A stretch of DNA of 64,000 nt, from assembly GCA_964423405.1 (NCBI GenBank), contig CAYREY010000015.1:3718-67717 (forward strand). Direction: 5' to 3'. Positions 52,396-61,589 of the stretch are shown here, one piece after another (position 1 is the stretch's first letter; each line of letters begins with the position of its first letter). Both the position numbers and the translations under genes were made by a program. The DNA comes from Bog-950 sp964423405 (GTDB lineage: Bacteria; Bacteroidota; Bacteroidia; Chitinophagales; LD1). The notes under the pieces were generated by a model, which worked only from the letters and a program-made list of their open reading frames with translations, ran no database searches and was not told where the DNA came from.

Positions 52396-52451
52396 TTTAG
52401 TTTTTAAGGGTTAAACTAAAAAGCCTCTCGCTGTGCGGGAGGTTTTTTAGT
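52396..52451 (+). terminator. Orphan terminator with competing upstream hairpin (leader or small RNA)
   Basis: The terminator stem spans 52415-52451 (ACTAAAAAGCCTC paired with GAGGTTTTTTAGT, inner CGC/GCG) and ends in a T-run. An alternative stem TTTAGTTT (52396-52403)/AAACTAAA (52413-52420) shares bases with its left arm. It lies between divergent genes, 104 bp before the lipoprotein ATG. The rest of the 261-bp gap holds no gene that I can see. Confidence 0.5.
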
Positions 52452-52554
52452 TTTCAGGCATAGCCCAACCTTTTAATCCAATTGCTACGATTAACGTTGC
52501 AACGTTTTGCATGCCTTACTTTTCTTTTTACATATTTGCTGTAACAACTATAGT

Positions 52555-53484
52555 ATGAAACAGATTAAAGTATTATTTGCAGCATTAATACTGATGGCTG
52601 CATTTGCCGGATGTAAGAAAGATAATAAAGACAATGCGCCTAAGCTTATCTTTAAGTTTAAGTTTGACCCTACACAAGAGAGATTGGGTAACTTAGGTAA
52701 CCCGCAACCCTTGCCGGCAGGCCATGCCGGGCAGAGTCCCTCATTTAATGCTATGAGTGCTCACTACATAGAGTTAGCCCAGGGGCCGCTTACAGCTTTA
52801 GGTCAGGGGGCTGTATTATACCGTGCTACTGAAGTAACAACCGGAGGAAGTACGGCTATTGATTTTGATAAATCAACATTTGCTAAAGATGGCGAAATGT
52901 TTTTTGAAGTGCCACTAAGTGAAATTGCTGCCGGCGAGTATGAATACTTGCGTGTTTCGCTGGCCTACCAAAACTATGATGTAACTATGCTGATAGATAC
53001 CACTATTTTTGTAAGTGGTGTAGGTAATTATCCTATTTATAAAGAATCTCCTTGTACTGTAGCCAGTTTTATAGGGTTTAATACATATATAAAGTCGTAT
53101 AAGGTTAAAAACCAGACTATAACTGTAAATGGAAATCGTGAACAAGGTTACTGGGGTTTTGAATACAGTACCGATTTTAGCGGCTACCCCTATAATTTGC
53201 TCACTTCTGGCCAGGCGCCTGCCGGTGCTACCACAGTAGTTAACCCCATACAGGCAACCTCGCCTATTCCTCCGGGTTCTTGCCTGGTTACTGGTCCGTT
53301 TAGCGGCGGTAAGTTGCGCATAACCGGTAACGAAACTGAAGATGTGGTGGTTACCGTTTCGCTATCTACCAATAAAAGCTTTGAGTGGGTAGAGGTGGTT
53401 AATGATGGTAAATGGGAGCCACTAAAAGGTGAAAACATTGTGGATATGGGCATACGTGGAATGGTGCCAAGCGTTGTGTATTAA
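52555..53484 (+). CDS. Lipoprotein of unknown function
   Basis: ATG 52555 preferred: it gives the signal MKQIKVLFAALILMAAFAGC with a lipobox AFAGC, Cys20 lipidated; the alternative TTG at 52507 is part of a promoter-like TTTG (52506-52509). 309 residues. After a KKDNKDN linker, the domain opens PKLIFKFKFDPTQERLGN. Beta-rich blocks such as FFEVPLSEIAAGEYEYLRVS and TTIFVSGVGNYPI follow, ending near DMGIRGMVPSVVY. The opening resembles other Bacteroidota lipoproteins of about 300 residues that sit beside T9SS cargo. No catalytic motif. It may bind a ligand at the surface. Confidence 0.8.
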   Translation: MKQIKVLFAALILMAAFAGCKKDNKDNAPKLIFKFKFDPTQERLGNLGNPQPLPAGHAGQSPSFNAMSAHYIELAQGPLTALGQGAVLYRATEVTTGGSTAIDFDKSTFAKDGEMFFEVPLSEIAAGEYEYLRVSLAYQNYDVTMLIDTTIFVSGVGNYPIYKESPCTVASFIGFNTYIKSYKVKNQTITVNGNREQGYWGFEYSTDFSGYPYNLLTSGQAPAGATTVVNPIQATSPIPPGSCLVTGPFSGGKLRITGNETEDVVVTVSLSTNKSFEWVEVVNDGKWEPLKGENIVDMGIRGMVPSVVY

Positions 53485-53566
53485 CAGTTTGCAATTTTTT
53501 AATCATCTATTTAATTGATTTCTATACATTAGCAGAACATTATAAAAACAAAACACTTCCGCAACA

Positions 53567-54889
53567 ATGAAAAAGACTTTACTTTTCGCTCTTATGTTAG
53601 TTGCGCTTGGCTTTACCAAAGTCAACGCACAGATCTACAACGCCGGTTTTGAAACCTGGGTTGAGGATACCGCATTTTTTGATGGCTTCGGTGGATTTTT
53701 CCCGGCAGAAGAATTTCTTTACTCAGATCCTGAGAACTGGACTACTACCAACGCCCTAACCGGTGCCGATACCCTTGGTAACTTCTTTTTTGTAACCGAA
53801 AGCAGCACTGCGCACACCGGCAGCAAGGCAATTCGCCTAACTACCGATACCCTTAAAACTGTAGGTACTCCGCTAGGGCCACGCAGATTGACCATACCAG
53901 GCCTTGCCCTTAATGGTGTGTTCCCTCTGGACCTTGGTACCAGCCTGGTAGCAGGTGGTGTTATATCTCCAGCGGCTATACCTGGTGCAGGCCAGCCGTT
54001 TAACCAGCGCCTGGGTGCTATTAAAGGTTACTACAACTACACCCCGGTATTCAACGATTCGCTGGGACACATAGATTCGTGCACTGTTTGGGCTATACTA
54101 CGTAAAGGTGAAACCGTTGTAGCTTCTGCCCAGTTTGTAAGCGGTACCAATACAAATGGTGCTTATGAGGCATTTTCAGCTCCATTCACTTATGTATCTT
54201 GCGAAACACCAGATACTTTGGTAGTGTTACTGGCTGCCAGCGTACCAAGCTTTGGTAGCATTCTTTCGGGCCAAACTGACCTGGTGCCAGGTAGCGTGTT
54301 GTTAGTAGATGATCTGGACTTTGATTTGTTATCAAACAATTTCAATTTCCCTCCAATTGCTGTTAACGATGCTGATACCACAACCAAAAACAACGCTATA
54401 GATGTTCCGGTAAAAGCTAACGATGATGATTGCAATGATGGCGTATCGGGCCTTACACTGGCTGTTACCGTAGCTCCACTGCATGGTACTGCTACTGCAG
54501 TTGGTACTTCACACATAACTTATACACCAACCACTAATTTTGTTGGTATAGACAGTTTCTTCTACTCGCTAAGCGATGGCGTTGGTACTGCTGTTGCCCG
54601 TGTACGTATGCTGGTACTTAACACTACCGGTGTTAACGAAACCACTCAGGTGCCGGTTGTAGTTTACCCTGTACCTGCTTCTACACAGTTAAACATACAG
54701 TTTGAACACAACGGTAAAGCTACTGTTCGTATGTTCGATTTGATGGGCCGCATGGTACTGGCTACCAACCTAAGCAAAACCAACAATAGTGTAGATATAG
54801 CTACCCTTAGCAATGGTGTTTACACAATGCAGATTCTGGATGAAAACAATGCCGTAATTGCCCGCAGCAAATTTACTGTAAGCAAGTAA
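53567..54889 (+). CDS. T9SS type A secreted protein with carbohydrate-domain-like N-terminus
   Basis: 440 residues. Signal peptide MKKTLLFALMLVALGFTKVNA. Residues ~22-265 resemble the PCMD-type domain (IYNAGFETWVEDTAFF, DPENWTTTNALTGAD, HTGSKAIRLTTDTL; a series of beta strands ending LLVDDLDFDL). A cadherin/Ig-like domain follows (DVPVKANDDDCNDGVSGLTL, YTPTTNFVGIDSFFYSLSDG), then a type A sorting domain (VYPVPASTQLNIQF, FDLMGRMVL, GVYTMQI, KFTVSK). The PCMD link to glycans is family knowledge; the ligand here is unknown. Upstream is the lipoprotein gene, 82 bp away, and the two may act together. Confidence 0.87.
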   Translation: MKKTLLFALMLVALGFTKVNAQIYNAGFETWVEDTAFFDGFGGFFPAEEFLYSDPENWTTTNALTGADTLGNFFFVTESSTAHTGSKAIRLTTDTLKTVGTPLGPRRLTIPGLALNGVFPLDLGTSLVAGGVISPAAIPGAGQPFNQRLGAIKGYYNYTPVFNDSLGHIDSCTVWAILRKGETVVASAQFVSGTNTNGAYEAFSAPFTYVSCETPDTLVVLLAASVPSFGSILSGQTDLVPGSVLLVDDLDFDLLSNNFNFPPIAVNDADTTTKNNAIDVPVKANDDDCNDGVSGLTLAVTVAPLHGTATAVGTSHITYTPTTNFVGIDSFFYSLSDGVGTAVARVRMLVLNTTGVNETTQVPVVVYPVPASTQLNIQFEHNGKATVRMFDLMGRMVLATNLSKTNNSVDIATLSNGVYTMQILDENNAVIARSKFTVSK

Positions 54890-54912
54890 CCGCTAATTGA
54901 TTATTGATATAC

Positions 54913-54948
54913 AAATGCCCCCTGCTTATGCAGGGGGCATTTTTTTTG
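54913..54948 (+). terminator. Rho-independent terminator
   Basis: A 13-bp perfect stem AAATGCCCCCTGC (54913-54925)/GCAGGGGGCATTT (54930-54942) with a T-run, 23 bp after the T9SS gene. Confidence 0.9.
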
Positions 54949-54961
54949 TATTTATGTGTAT

Positions 54962-55246
54962 ATGGTAGAAATTGTAATAAAGCGCTCCACTATGTACAGC
55001 GAACAGGCATTGGAAACAATATGTGCTGCTTTGGGGTTGCAGTTAACCATGAAAGGAGAACTTAAAAGCCAGAAAAACAATACGCACTGGCATTACAAGA
55101 AAGGGCAAGAGAAAGGTGTGCTTGAGGTAACCTTGCTGCACCAGGACGGTACCATTATCTTATCGGTACACGATAACAGGGCCGGTAACTGGACGGAAGA
55201 GGCAATCAGCAGTTTGAAAAACAGAATTGAAGACAATGTGTTATAG
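54962..55246 (+). CDS. Small cytoplasmic protein of unknown function
   Basis: 94 residues from ATG 54962 (a GTG two codons upstream is the alternative). Alternating strands and helices: MVEIVIKRSTMYSEQALETI, GLQLTMKGELKSQ, THWHYKKGQEKGVLEVTLL and a final helix AISSLKNRIEDNVL. No signal peptide or metal motif. Starts about 20 bp after a terminator and ends 10 bp from the convergent lipoprotein gene, so its promoter is unclear. Compact alpha/beta fold suspected; no family recognised. Confidence 0.6.
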   Translation: MVEIVIKRSTMYSEQALETICAALGLQLTMKGELKSQKNNTHWHYKKGQEKGVLEVTLLHQDGTIILSVHDNRAGNWTEEAISSLKNRIEDNVL

Positions 55247-55256
55247 CCTGATAGCC

Positions 55257-55709
55257 TTATATCTTCTCCATTTCAAACATAGTTGGGAGCGTATCTCCCA
55301 ATGCCGGTATATAGTTAGCATCGCTGTTTAACTCGCGGCTTTTAATAGATGGCTGGGTAATTTTAAATGTGCCATCCAGAAAACTATCTACCTGAACATA
55401 AATTTCTTTATAAGCAGTGGCTTCCCAAAAACCGAGGTCATAGCGGTTAAAGCTATCGTTAGTTATATAGTAGGCAATTACTGTATTGTCTTTTTCAAAA
55501 TCGAGTTTATAGGCACAGCAGTTATTGCCATCGGCAAAGTGGGGCAGGTGTGTATCTAAAAAATTGGCGGTTGAAGTATCTACCTGTACATTGGTTACCT
55601 GCCACAGGCCGTTTATAAGTTGATCCTGTGTAATTTTTTTACATGAACCAAACCCAACAGCCATAGTAAATGCTACAAATACTGATACTACATTTCTTTT
55701 AGAAAACAT
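55257..55709 (-). CDS. Lipoprotein of unknown function
   Basis: ATG 55709 gives MFSKRNVVSVFVAFTMAVGF and lipobox GFGSC, Cys23 lipidated, followed by KK (not the acidic export signal). 150 residues. Mature part: LINGLWQVTNVQVDTSTANF, then NCCAYKLDFEKDNTVIAYYI and GTFKITQPSIKSREL; a beta-sandwich-like lipocalin-type domain seen in small Bacteroidota lipoproteins (lipocalin-like). Faces the periplasm or surface. An upstream TTG adds only 10 hydrophilic residues. Confidence 0.75.
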   Translation of the reverse strand: MFSKRNVVSVFVAFTMAVGFGSCKKITQDQLINGLWQVTNVQVDTSTANFLDTHLPHFADGNNCCAYKLDFEKDNTVIAYYITNDSFNRYDLGFWEATAYKEIYVQVDSFLDGTFKITQPSIKSRELNSDANYIPALGDTLPTMFEMEKI

Positions 55710-55755
55710 CCGCTGATTTTTTTGTCGAAGATAATTCAAATGGATAAAACCATTG

Positions 55756-56751
55756 TTATGAGGCTACAGCTGTTCCGGTGGTTTCACATTCTTTTACATA
55801 CTGGTTAACCAGGTCGGTGGCTATTTCGCGTACCGGGCGTATACTATGCACATATTCAATAGATGGGCCTGCACACCACATAGTTTGGTAAGTAGCGCTG
55901 AATGCAGCTTTCTCCAGCAATTTCATGCCTTTGTAGAAGGTTAGCATTTTAGCCCATTTTTTAAGTTGCTTGTTGCTGTTTAAAAAGCGTTCAAGCCAGT
56001 TTTGCTGGGTGCCTATCTGCTTAACATAATCGGTATTGATTACGGTACAAGGCGTACCCGATAGCTTGGTGGTCATTACAATGTCTTTGGCACTATAGTT
56101 TACACAGGCCATTTTATACTCGTGTGTAACCGGCGCTTCGTTACTGGCAATAAACGGGCTGCCTACCGATACACCGCAGGCACCGTAATCCATCATTTTT
56201 TTCATTTGGGCGCCATTGCCTACACCACCGGCCGATATTACCGGTATGTTGCAGTTTTTAACCAGTGTAGTAATCAGCTCTTTGGGCGAAGTTGGCCCGG
56301 CGTGCCCACCGGCTTCGTTGTTAACGGCAATAATTGCATCTGCCCCCATCGCCTCTACCTTTTTGGCATAGGCCAGGTCAATAACATCGGCAAATACTTT
56401 TATACCCAGTGGCTTGCAGGCTTTAATTACATGCTCTGGCGAGCCCAGCGAGGTAATAATAAATGGCACTTTATACTCAAGGCAGGTTTTAAGCTGCTCA
56501 TCGAGCCTTATATTGCTTTTGTTGGTAATGAGGTTGATGCCATAGGCCCGGTTAGTGCCTGCTTTTATCTCATCCAGCGCTTTTCTAAAATCGGCATCGG
56601 TGCGGTAGTTAAGTGCCGGTACCGAACCTGCTATGCCGGCATTACAGGCTTCTATAATCATTTTGGCGTTACTAACCAGAAACATGGGAGCCATAATAAC
56701 CGGGTAGTCAATATCCAACATTCTTGTAAGTGCCGTATCTACTTTTGCCAT
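55756..56751 (-). CDS. Nitronate monooxygenase-like FMN oxidoreductase
   Basis: 331 residues, a TIM barrel of the 2-nitropropane dioxygenase group. IDYPVIMAPMFLVSN is the conserved opening; GIKVFADVIDLAYAKKVEAM and AVNNEAGGHAGP with H150, the position of the catalytic His in the class; PVISAGGVGNG and GVSVGSPFIAS bind FMN phosphate. Members oxidise propionate 3-nitronate or act as enoyl-ACP reductase-like (FabK) enzymes; the two cannot be split by motif. Cytoplasmic. Only 16 bp from the lipoprotein gene downstream on the same strand. Confidence 0.9.
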   Translation of the reverse strand: MAKVDTALTRMLDIDYPVIMAPMFLVSNAKMIIEACNAGIAGSVPALNYRTDADFRKALDEIKAGTNRAYGINLITNKSNIRLDEQLKTCLEYKVPFIITSLGSPEHVIKACKPLGIKVFADVIDLAYAKKVEAMGADAIIAVNNEAGGHAGPTSPKELITTLVKNCNIPVISAGGVGNGAQMKKMMDYGACGVSVGSPFIASNEAPVTHEYKMACVNYSAKDIVMTTKLSGTPCTVINTDYVKQIGTQQNWLERFLNSNKQLKKWAKMLTFYKGMKLLEKAAFSATYQTMWCAGPSIEYVHSIRPVREIATDLVNQYVKECETTGTAVAS

Positions 56752-56793
56752 AGCCTTGTTTTGGTTGCAAGAAACAAAAAATAACGCAGGTTT

Positions 56794-58107
56794 TTATTTT
56801 ATGAAATCTTCAATATGCTCGCGTTTAACGTATCTTTTAATAATGATGCCGTTTTGGTCGACCAGAATAAATGCCGGTATACTGGTAATCATATAATCTG
56901 TAAGCGAACCGTATGACGAGGTGTTGAAGTGGAAGGTGTTTTGCCAGTTGATACCCTGTTTTTCAGAAAACTCTTTCCATTCGGCTTCGGTGCTGTTAAC
57001 AGCTACCGAGAAAATTTCGAAACCCTGCTTACGGTACTTTTCATACACAGGTTTTAGCAGGGGTATTTCCTGCTGGCAATGGCTACAGGTAGCGCTCCAG
57101 ATAACAAACAGGGTAGTTTTATTTTTTGCCGCGGTACGCTGTAGGGTTACTGTTTCACCAGCTGCGTTTGTTTCAACTATATCGGGTGCTTTTTTACCGC
57201 ACAAAACTTTAGCCAGCATGCTTAGCTGGTACTTTACGTACAGGTTGTTTATAAGCGCCGGAGTAGCGTTTACCCAATCGGCATATACGCTAAGCTCTTT
57301 TTCCAGTTGACGGCTGTAAAGGGCATTGTATAATGTTTCGTGCAGACGGCTCAGGCAAATACTGTCGGTTACGCTACCCACAAAATCTGCGTACCAGGCA
57401 CTCGTTTCTTTGGTGGTGTTGTTTAGGAAATATTTACTGTACACAGTAAATACGTCGGCAGGGTAGGTGCTGTTATAAAACGCCGGATTGTTGTATGCTG
57501 CTTTATTAATAAACTGAGTTCTGAAATAATCTGTACTTGCTTTCTTAACCGGTGTATTTAGTTGAAAAGCGTGTGTAAGTACCTCTGCCGTATAGGTGCC
57601 TTTGTGGGCCGATGCAATGTTTTGCATTTTTTTATTGAAGGCGTTGACCTGCGCGGTAATGATATCTTCATTCTGCTTTGTTTGCAGAAAACTATCTACC
57701 TGTTGTAAGTAGCTATCGGTGGCCGTTGTAAACAGGGTGTAGGCTGCGTTTTCTGCCGAGCCGGGCACTTCTAGTTTAACCGGCACATTATTGCGTAAAA
57801 CTGTATTTACGTTGTATGTTTTTTCTTTGGGCGAGATTACAATATTGAAATAAAGGCCAGCGAATACAATACTAAGTACAGACGGTTCGGATATAGCGGT
57901 TGTGTACTTGAAAGCACCAGTGCTATCTACATCTATATCTTTTGTAATAAGGCTATAAGTACGGTAGTATGAAAGCCTGACTGTTTTAGGCATGGTATCC
58001 ATCTGCCCGGTTATTTTTCCGTTAATTAGTATGGTTTCGGTAGCAGTTTGTGCTGCCGATAGCAGACTGAATAACAGGATAGGTAGAATAAACAAGCATT
58101 TTTTCAT
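56794..58107 (-). CDS. TlpA/ResA-like thiol:disulfide protein with N-terminal DUF4369-type domain
   Basis: 437 residues. Signal peptide MKKCLFILPILLFSLLSAAQ. The N-terminal domain ILINGKITGQMDTMPKTVRL with EPSVLSIVFAG is the DUF4369 type common in Bacteroidota. The C-terminal thioredoxin fold has WSATCSHCQQEIPLL (Cys341, Cys344) and the cis-proline TSIPAF (Pro411). It would act as a periplasmic disulfide reductant, often in cytochrome maturation or folding of secreted proteins. It is monocistronic, with a terminator-like stem upstream at 58120-58149. Confidence 0.9.
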   Translation of the reverse strand: MKKCLFILPILLFSLLSAAQTATETILINGKITGQMDTMPKTVRLSYYRTYSLITKDIDVDSTGAFKYTTAISEPSVLSIVFAGLYFNIVISPKEKTYNVNTVLRNNVPVKLEVPGSAENAAYTLFTTATDSYLQQVDSFLQTKQNEDIITAQVNAFNKKMQNIASAHKGTYTAEVLTHAFQLNTPVKKASTDYFRTQFINKAAYNNPAFYNSTYPADVFTVYSKYFLNNTTKETSAWYADFVGSVTDSICLSRLHETLYNALYSRQLEKELSVYADWVNATPALINNLYVKYQLSMLAKVLCGKKAPDIVETNAAGETVTLQRTAAKNKTTLFVIWSATCSHCQQEIPLLKPVYEKYRKQGFEIFSVAVNSTEAEWKEFSEKQGINWQNTFHFNTSSYGSLTDYMITSIPAFILVDQNGIIIKRYVKREHIEDFIK

Positions 58108-58119
58108 GGCATAAAAATA

Positions 58120-58149
58120 AAAAGCCGTTGCTGTTGAGCAACGGCTTTT
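58120..58149 (-). terminator. Rho-independent terminator of the tail-fibre-like gene
   Basis: AAAAGCCGTTGCT (58120-58132)/AGCAACGGCTTTT (58137-58149), a perfect 13-bp stem; minus-strand transcription gives a long T-rich tail. 49 bp past the stop at 58199. Confidence 0.85.
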
Positions 58150-58198
58150 GTATTGTAATTTGTGCTGGTATTAGTAATTGATTTTTGAGGGTGCCTGA

Positions 58199-61100
58199 TT
58201 AATAGCGTACAGCTGTAATTATGTTTTCTCTCGATTCCCAGTTATCGTCTCCACCTTCATATATCATTAACCTGAAACGTATCTGTCCACTGCATGGGCA
58301 GGTCCATACATCCATATAAGGCACCGGCTTAAAGTTATCGTGGTCAGAACCTGTTTCGTTGGCATGAAAGTAATCGGTTTGGTTGGCGTTATAATTTCCG
58401 CAGCCATTCTGCCCGGTTATTTCTACGTTAGTGTAAAAGTACTCGTTGTTGCTTCCACCTGTACAGCGGGCAAAATACATACCGTCCAGCTTAATATTAT
58501 CGCCGGCTTTTACATCCATCCAGGCCGTATATCCTGTTACATAGTTCCAGGCATTAGCACCTGCTACACCATAATATTCACTTTTTGCAAATACCAGGTT
58601 TTTAGACGTAACGGTACGCGCCCAGCTGGTATATGTACCATTGTTTGCGCCGCTTCCGCCCTGGTAGGTACGCGAGTAAAGGTCTGAATCGTAATAAGAG
58701 GCTGCTAATTGAAAGCCATGATCATTGCCGGCATTGCTATGGCGCACGTTTATCATGTTATACCACGATCCTCCCGGGGCATTACTTGCATTATACCCCT
58801 GATAAAAACCACTTGGTTTAGATAAGTTAAAGTTATTGATTTCTTCAATCAGGTTGCTGCCATCCAGCCAGGGGGCCGGCTTGCTGGTTACCTGCGACCA
58901 GGTATGCGTATGCGATGCAGGTGCGAAATAGGTATGTAACCAACCATACGTGTTGGTCCAGATGTTACCACTGTTATCCAATATCATTCTACGGTTGCCA
59001 GAGTTATCGCCGCCATACAGCCACACAAATGGATAGCCGCCGTTATCGGAGTATTGTGTAGTTCCATCTGTTCTGAATACCATTTGGCGGCTGTTGCCGT
59101 ATAGTTTTACGTGGTTATCGTCGGCAGTGCCCCCCCTGTACCAGGCATTGTTATAAATATCGGCTGTAGAGTACATTGTTCTGGCAATAAAGTTTTCGTA
59201 GCCAGTACCAGGGTTGTCTCTTATTGCAATACGTCCATTGCTTTCTATAGCAATATTACTGGCTACTACACCACCCCAGTGAAAACCAAGATGCGGTGGA
59301 GTGGCACTACCATTACCCGTCATGTTAGATTCCCGTAGCTCCAGGGTTGCTGCTGAATAACCAGTCGAAGTACTGTTAGAAGCAATTTGCCAATCGCCAA
59401 TACCGTTGTTTGGTATCCATGCGCCATAATTTCCCAGGTCGTTTGTGAAAGCAGATAGGGCAGTAGGGCGGCCGGTTACACCGGTCCATGCCACGTTATC
59501 GGCCACGCGCGATGCATCTACCCGCACGCCGTAGGTGTTAGTGCCATTCCACCCCATTAAGGTGGGGTAGCTGGCAGACCATGGTACCTGTGCAGTTGTA
59601 TTGTTAACTGCTCCGCCATCGGGCGAGGTACCTGCCGAGGCATCAAAAATAGTATGGTTGTTTCCGTAGTTTTTCCAGGCCAGTTGCTCGGCAACAAAGC
59701 CACGGTGGCTGTTCGGGCTGCTCCAGGTGGTGCGTGTTGGTATTGACGTTACACCCGAGTAGGCTACGTTAGTAGCTGTGGCGGCATTTCCAGTGGTGTT
59801 TTGATTTAGTGTGGGCACGTCGGCAGCGGCTATAGCCCCCGAACTTAAATTGCCCGATGCGTCACTTTTTACATAGCCTGCTCCCAGCGCCGGCAAACGT
59901 ATAGCCTGTGCCCCCCAGCCTATGTTTTCACCCAGTGTCCATTTTAAATTCTGATAGGAAATCTGGCCCAGGTTATTGCTTTCGTCAAGGGCTGTGATGG
60001 TGCTTTTATCGCTCGATTGTAGAAAAATATGACTTCCATTGGTTTGTCCGTATCCATCGCGTGTGGTGGTGTTATCTCCAATTACAAGGTCAGCACCTGC
60101 ATAACCTGCCGAAGCATCGTTACCCAATTGATTTAAGTACGATTTGCCGCCCCGTACATGCAGTTTAGCCAACGGGCTGGCGGTACCTATACCCACATTG
60201 CCGGTGCCGGTAAACTTTATATCGTTACCGCCCAGGGCAATTGTTGTAGGCGTAGTTAGCGTACCTCCCAGCTTAATATCGGGCGTAGCACCGCCCGTGC
60301 TGTTAAGGCCATTGCTGGCAGTAACCGCTGTTACGGTACCACCGCTGTTGGTACTGTTTATTGTAAATGTGTTACCCGAACGGCTTACAGTGGTAGCACC
60401 GGTGCCCTGAAGTGTTATAGTGCCACCACCAACGCCTCCTGCCTGTGTAAGGCTTATATCGTTGGTGCCTGCACCGGCAAGGGTTTGCGCTTCATTGGTT
60501 TCACTCAAATCTCCTGTATTGTTCAGCGTAATACTTCCACCCAAAGCAACTGTACCACCACCCGACATACCAGTGCCGGCTGTAACTGTAACACTGTTGC
60601 TGTTCAGCATGTTGTTATTTACTTTTTGCCAGGCGGGGTTACCGGTTGCATCGGTACCCCATACCTGGTTACCGTTACCACCTGTTGGGCCGGGTACTAA
60701 ACCTTTTTGGTTCAGTTCATTGTTCTTTACATCTACAGTTAAAGTTGACGTACCCACCAGGCGGCCTGTGTTGTTGGTTAATACTACCGCGTTGTTACTG
60801 GTTGTAATATCGCCGGTAGCTATGCTGCCTGTGGTAACCACGTAGTTTTGGGAGCCGGTAACATACCAGCGGCTTTCTGTTTTATTGTATTGTATAGTTA
60901 CGCTGCTGTTGCCGGCCACACTTACCATGTCGCTTCCGGTAAGGGTTTTAAAACTATTGGCAGCCGTAGATGATGCATTGTTTTTAATGGTCATTACATT
61001 GCTGGTAGTGTTTACCAAAGTAACCAGTTGGCCATCGGCCCCTGTTAAAGGCTGTATACCGTATAGCGAAAAAGCTGCGGTAGGCCCTGCTATGCGATAA

Positions 61101-61327
61101 AAGCCTGCTTTTACACCGGTTGTAATATCGGGTAGAACAATATTATCGTTTACACCGCCCGATGCACCACCATTGGCCAACGTAAGCACAGGTCCCTCGC
61201 GTAATGAAAGCCCGCCGTTGATATCCAGCTTTGTTTTAGGATCGTTGGTGCCTATACCAACGTTTTGCGAAAACACATTGCCACCCAACGCTGTTAATAC
61301 CGTAATAGCTAGTAAGAGTTTTTTCAT
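58199..61327 (-). CDS. Long tail-fibre-like surface protein
   Basis: 1,042 residues. Signal peptide MKKLLLAITVLTALGGNVFS. Early block NVGIGTNDPKTKLDINGG and a later NVGIGTASPLAKLHVRGG are the GIGT-x-x-P-x-x-KLDV-x-G motif of phage tail fibres and Bacteroidota surface proteins. The middle is glycine-rich, with LNQNTTGNAATATNVAYSGV, the T4 gp12-type stretch, and WSQVTSKPAP. The last ~110 residues hold a domain with Cys pairs (YFARCTGGSNNEYFY, then DVWTCPCSGQIRFRLMI), shared with the protein upstream (61590). There is no T9SS domain and no S74 autoprotease signature. Fibrous trimer is likely; export route unclear. Confidence 0.82.
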   Translation of the reverse strand: MKKLLLAITVLTALGGNVFSQNVGIGTNDPKTKLDINGGLSLREGPVLTLANGGASGGVNDNIVLPDITTGVKAGFYRIAGPTAAFSLYGIQPLTGADGQLVTLVNTTSNVMTIKNNASSTAANSFKTLTGSDMVSVAGNSSVTIQYNKTESRWYVTGSQNYVVTTGSIATGDITTSNNAVVLTNNTGRLVGTSTLTVDVKNNELNQKGLVPGPTGGNGNQVWGTDATGNPAWQKVNNNMLNSNSVTVTAGTGMSGGGTVALGGSITLNNTGDLSETNEAQTLAGAGTNDISLTQAGGVGGGTITLQGTGATTVSRSGNTFTINSTNSGGTVTAVTASNGLNSTGGATPDIKLGGTLTTPTTIALGGNDIKFTGTGNVGIGTASPLAKLHVRGGKSYLNQLGNDASAGYAGADLVIGDNTTTRDGYGQTNGSHIFLQSSDKSTITALDESNNLGQISYQNLKWTLGENIGWGAQAIRLPALGAGYVKSDASGNLSSGAIAAADVPTLNQNTTGNAATATNVAYSGVTSIPTRTTWSSPNSHRGFVAEQLAWKNYGNNHTIFDASAGTSPDGGAVNNTTAQVPWSASYPTLMGWNGTNTYGVRVDASRVADNVAWTGVTGRPTALSAFTNDLGNYGAWIPNNGIGDWQIASNSTSTGYSAATLELRESNMTGNGSATPPHLGFHWGGVVASNIAIESNGRIAIRDNPGTGYENFIARTMYSTADIYNNAWYRGGTADDNHVKLYGNSRQMVFRTDGTTQYSDNGGYPFVWLYGGDNSGNRRMILDNSGNIWTNTYGWLHTYFAPASHTHTWSQVTSKPAPWLDGSNLIEEINNFNLSKPSGFYQGYNASNAPGGSWYNMINVRHSNAGNDHGFQLAASYYDSDLYSRTYQGGSGANNGTYTSWARTVTSKNLVFAKSEYYGVAGANAWNYVTGYTAWMDVKAGDNIKLDGMYFARCTGGSNNEYFYTNVEITGQNGCGNYNANQTDYFHANETGSDHDNFKPVPYMDVWTCPCSGQIRFRLMIYEGGDDNWESRENIITAVRY

Positions 61328-61550
61328 TCTCAGGTCTTTTATAGTAAAATAATTACAACAGTAAAGCCAGTAAGAAAGCCGTCAACTATCACTTAACAGT
61401 AAAGCGTGCAGAATTGCAGATCGTAGAAATACTTCGGAGAAATCTCTAAATGCACACTAATGAACTGTTCAATATTCGCATTAAAACAAAAGTCCCACTA
61501 TTTTAAAAATAATCAAATCATCATTTTCAACTGTTTACCCCTAAATAAAA

Positions 61551-61575
61551 GAACGCCGGCATTGCGCCGCCAAAC
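61551..61575 (-). terminator. Weak candidate terminator
   Basis: CGGC (61557-61560) with GCCG (61566-61569), followed on the minus strand by a T-rich run; 14 bp beyond the stop of the upstream fibre gene. The stem is short. Nothing else coding is seen in 61328-61589. Confidence 0.3.
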
Positions 61576-61589
61576 TTTTATAATAAAAA

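Noticed and set aside
60144..60845. Plus-strand proline/valine-rich frames opposite the fibre-like gene (also 24684-25403)
   Set aside because: Complement of Gly/Thr/Asn-rich coding repeats; biased composition and no recognisable domain.
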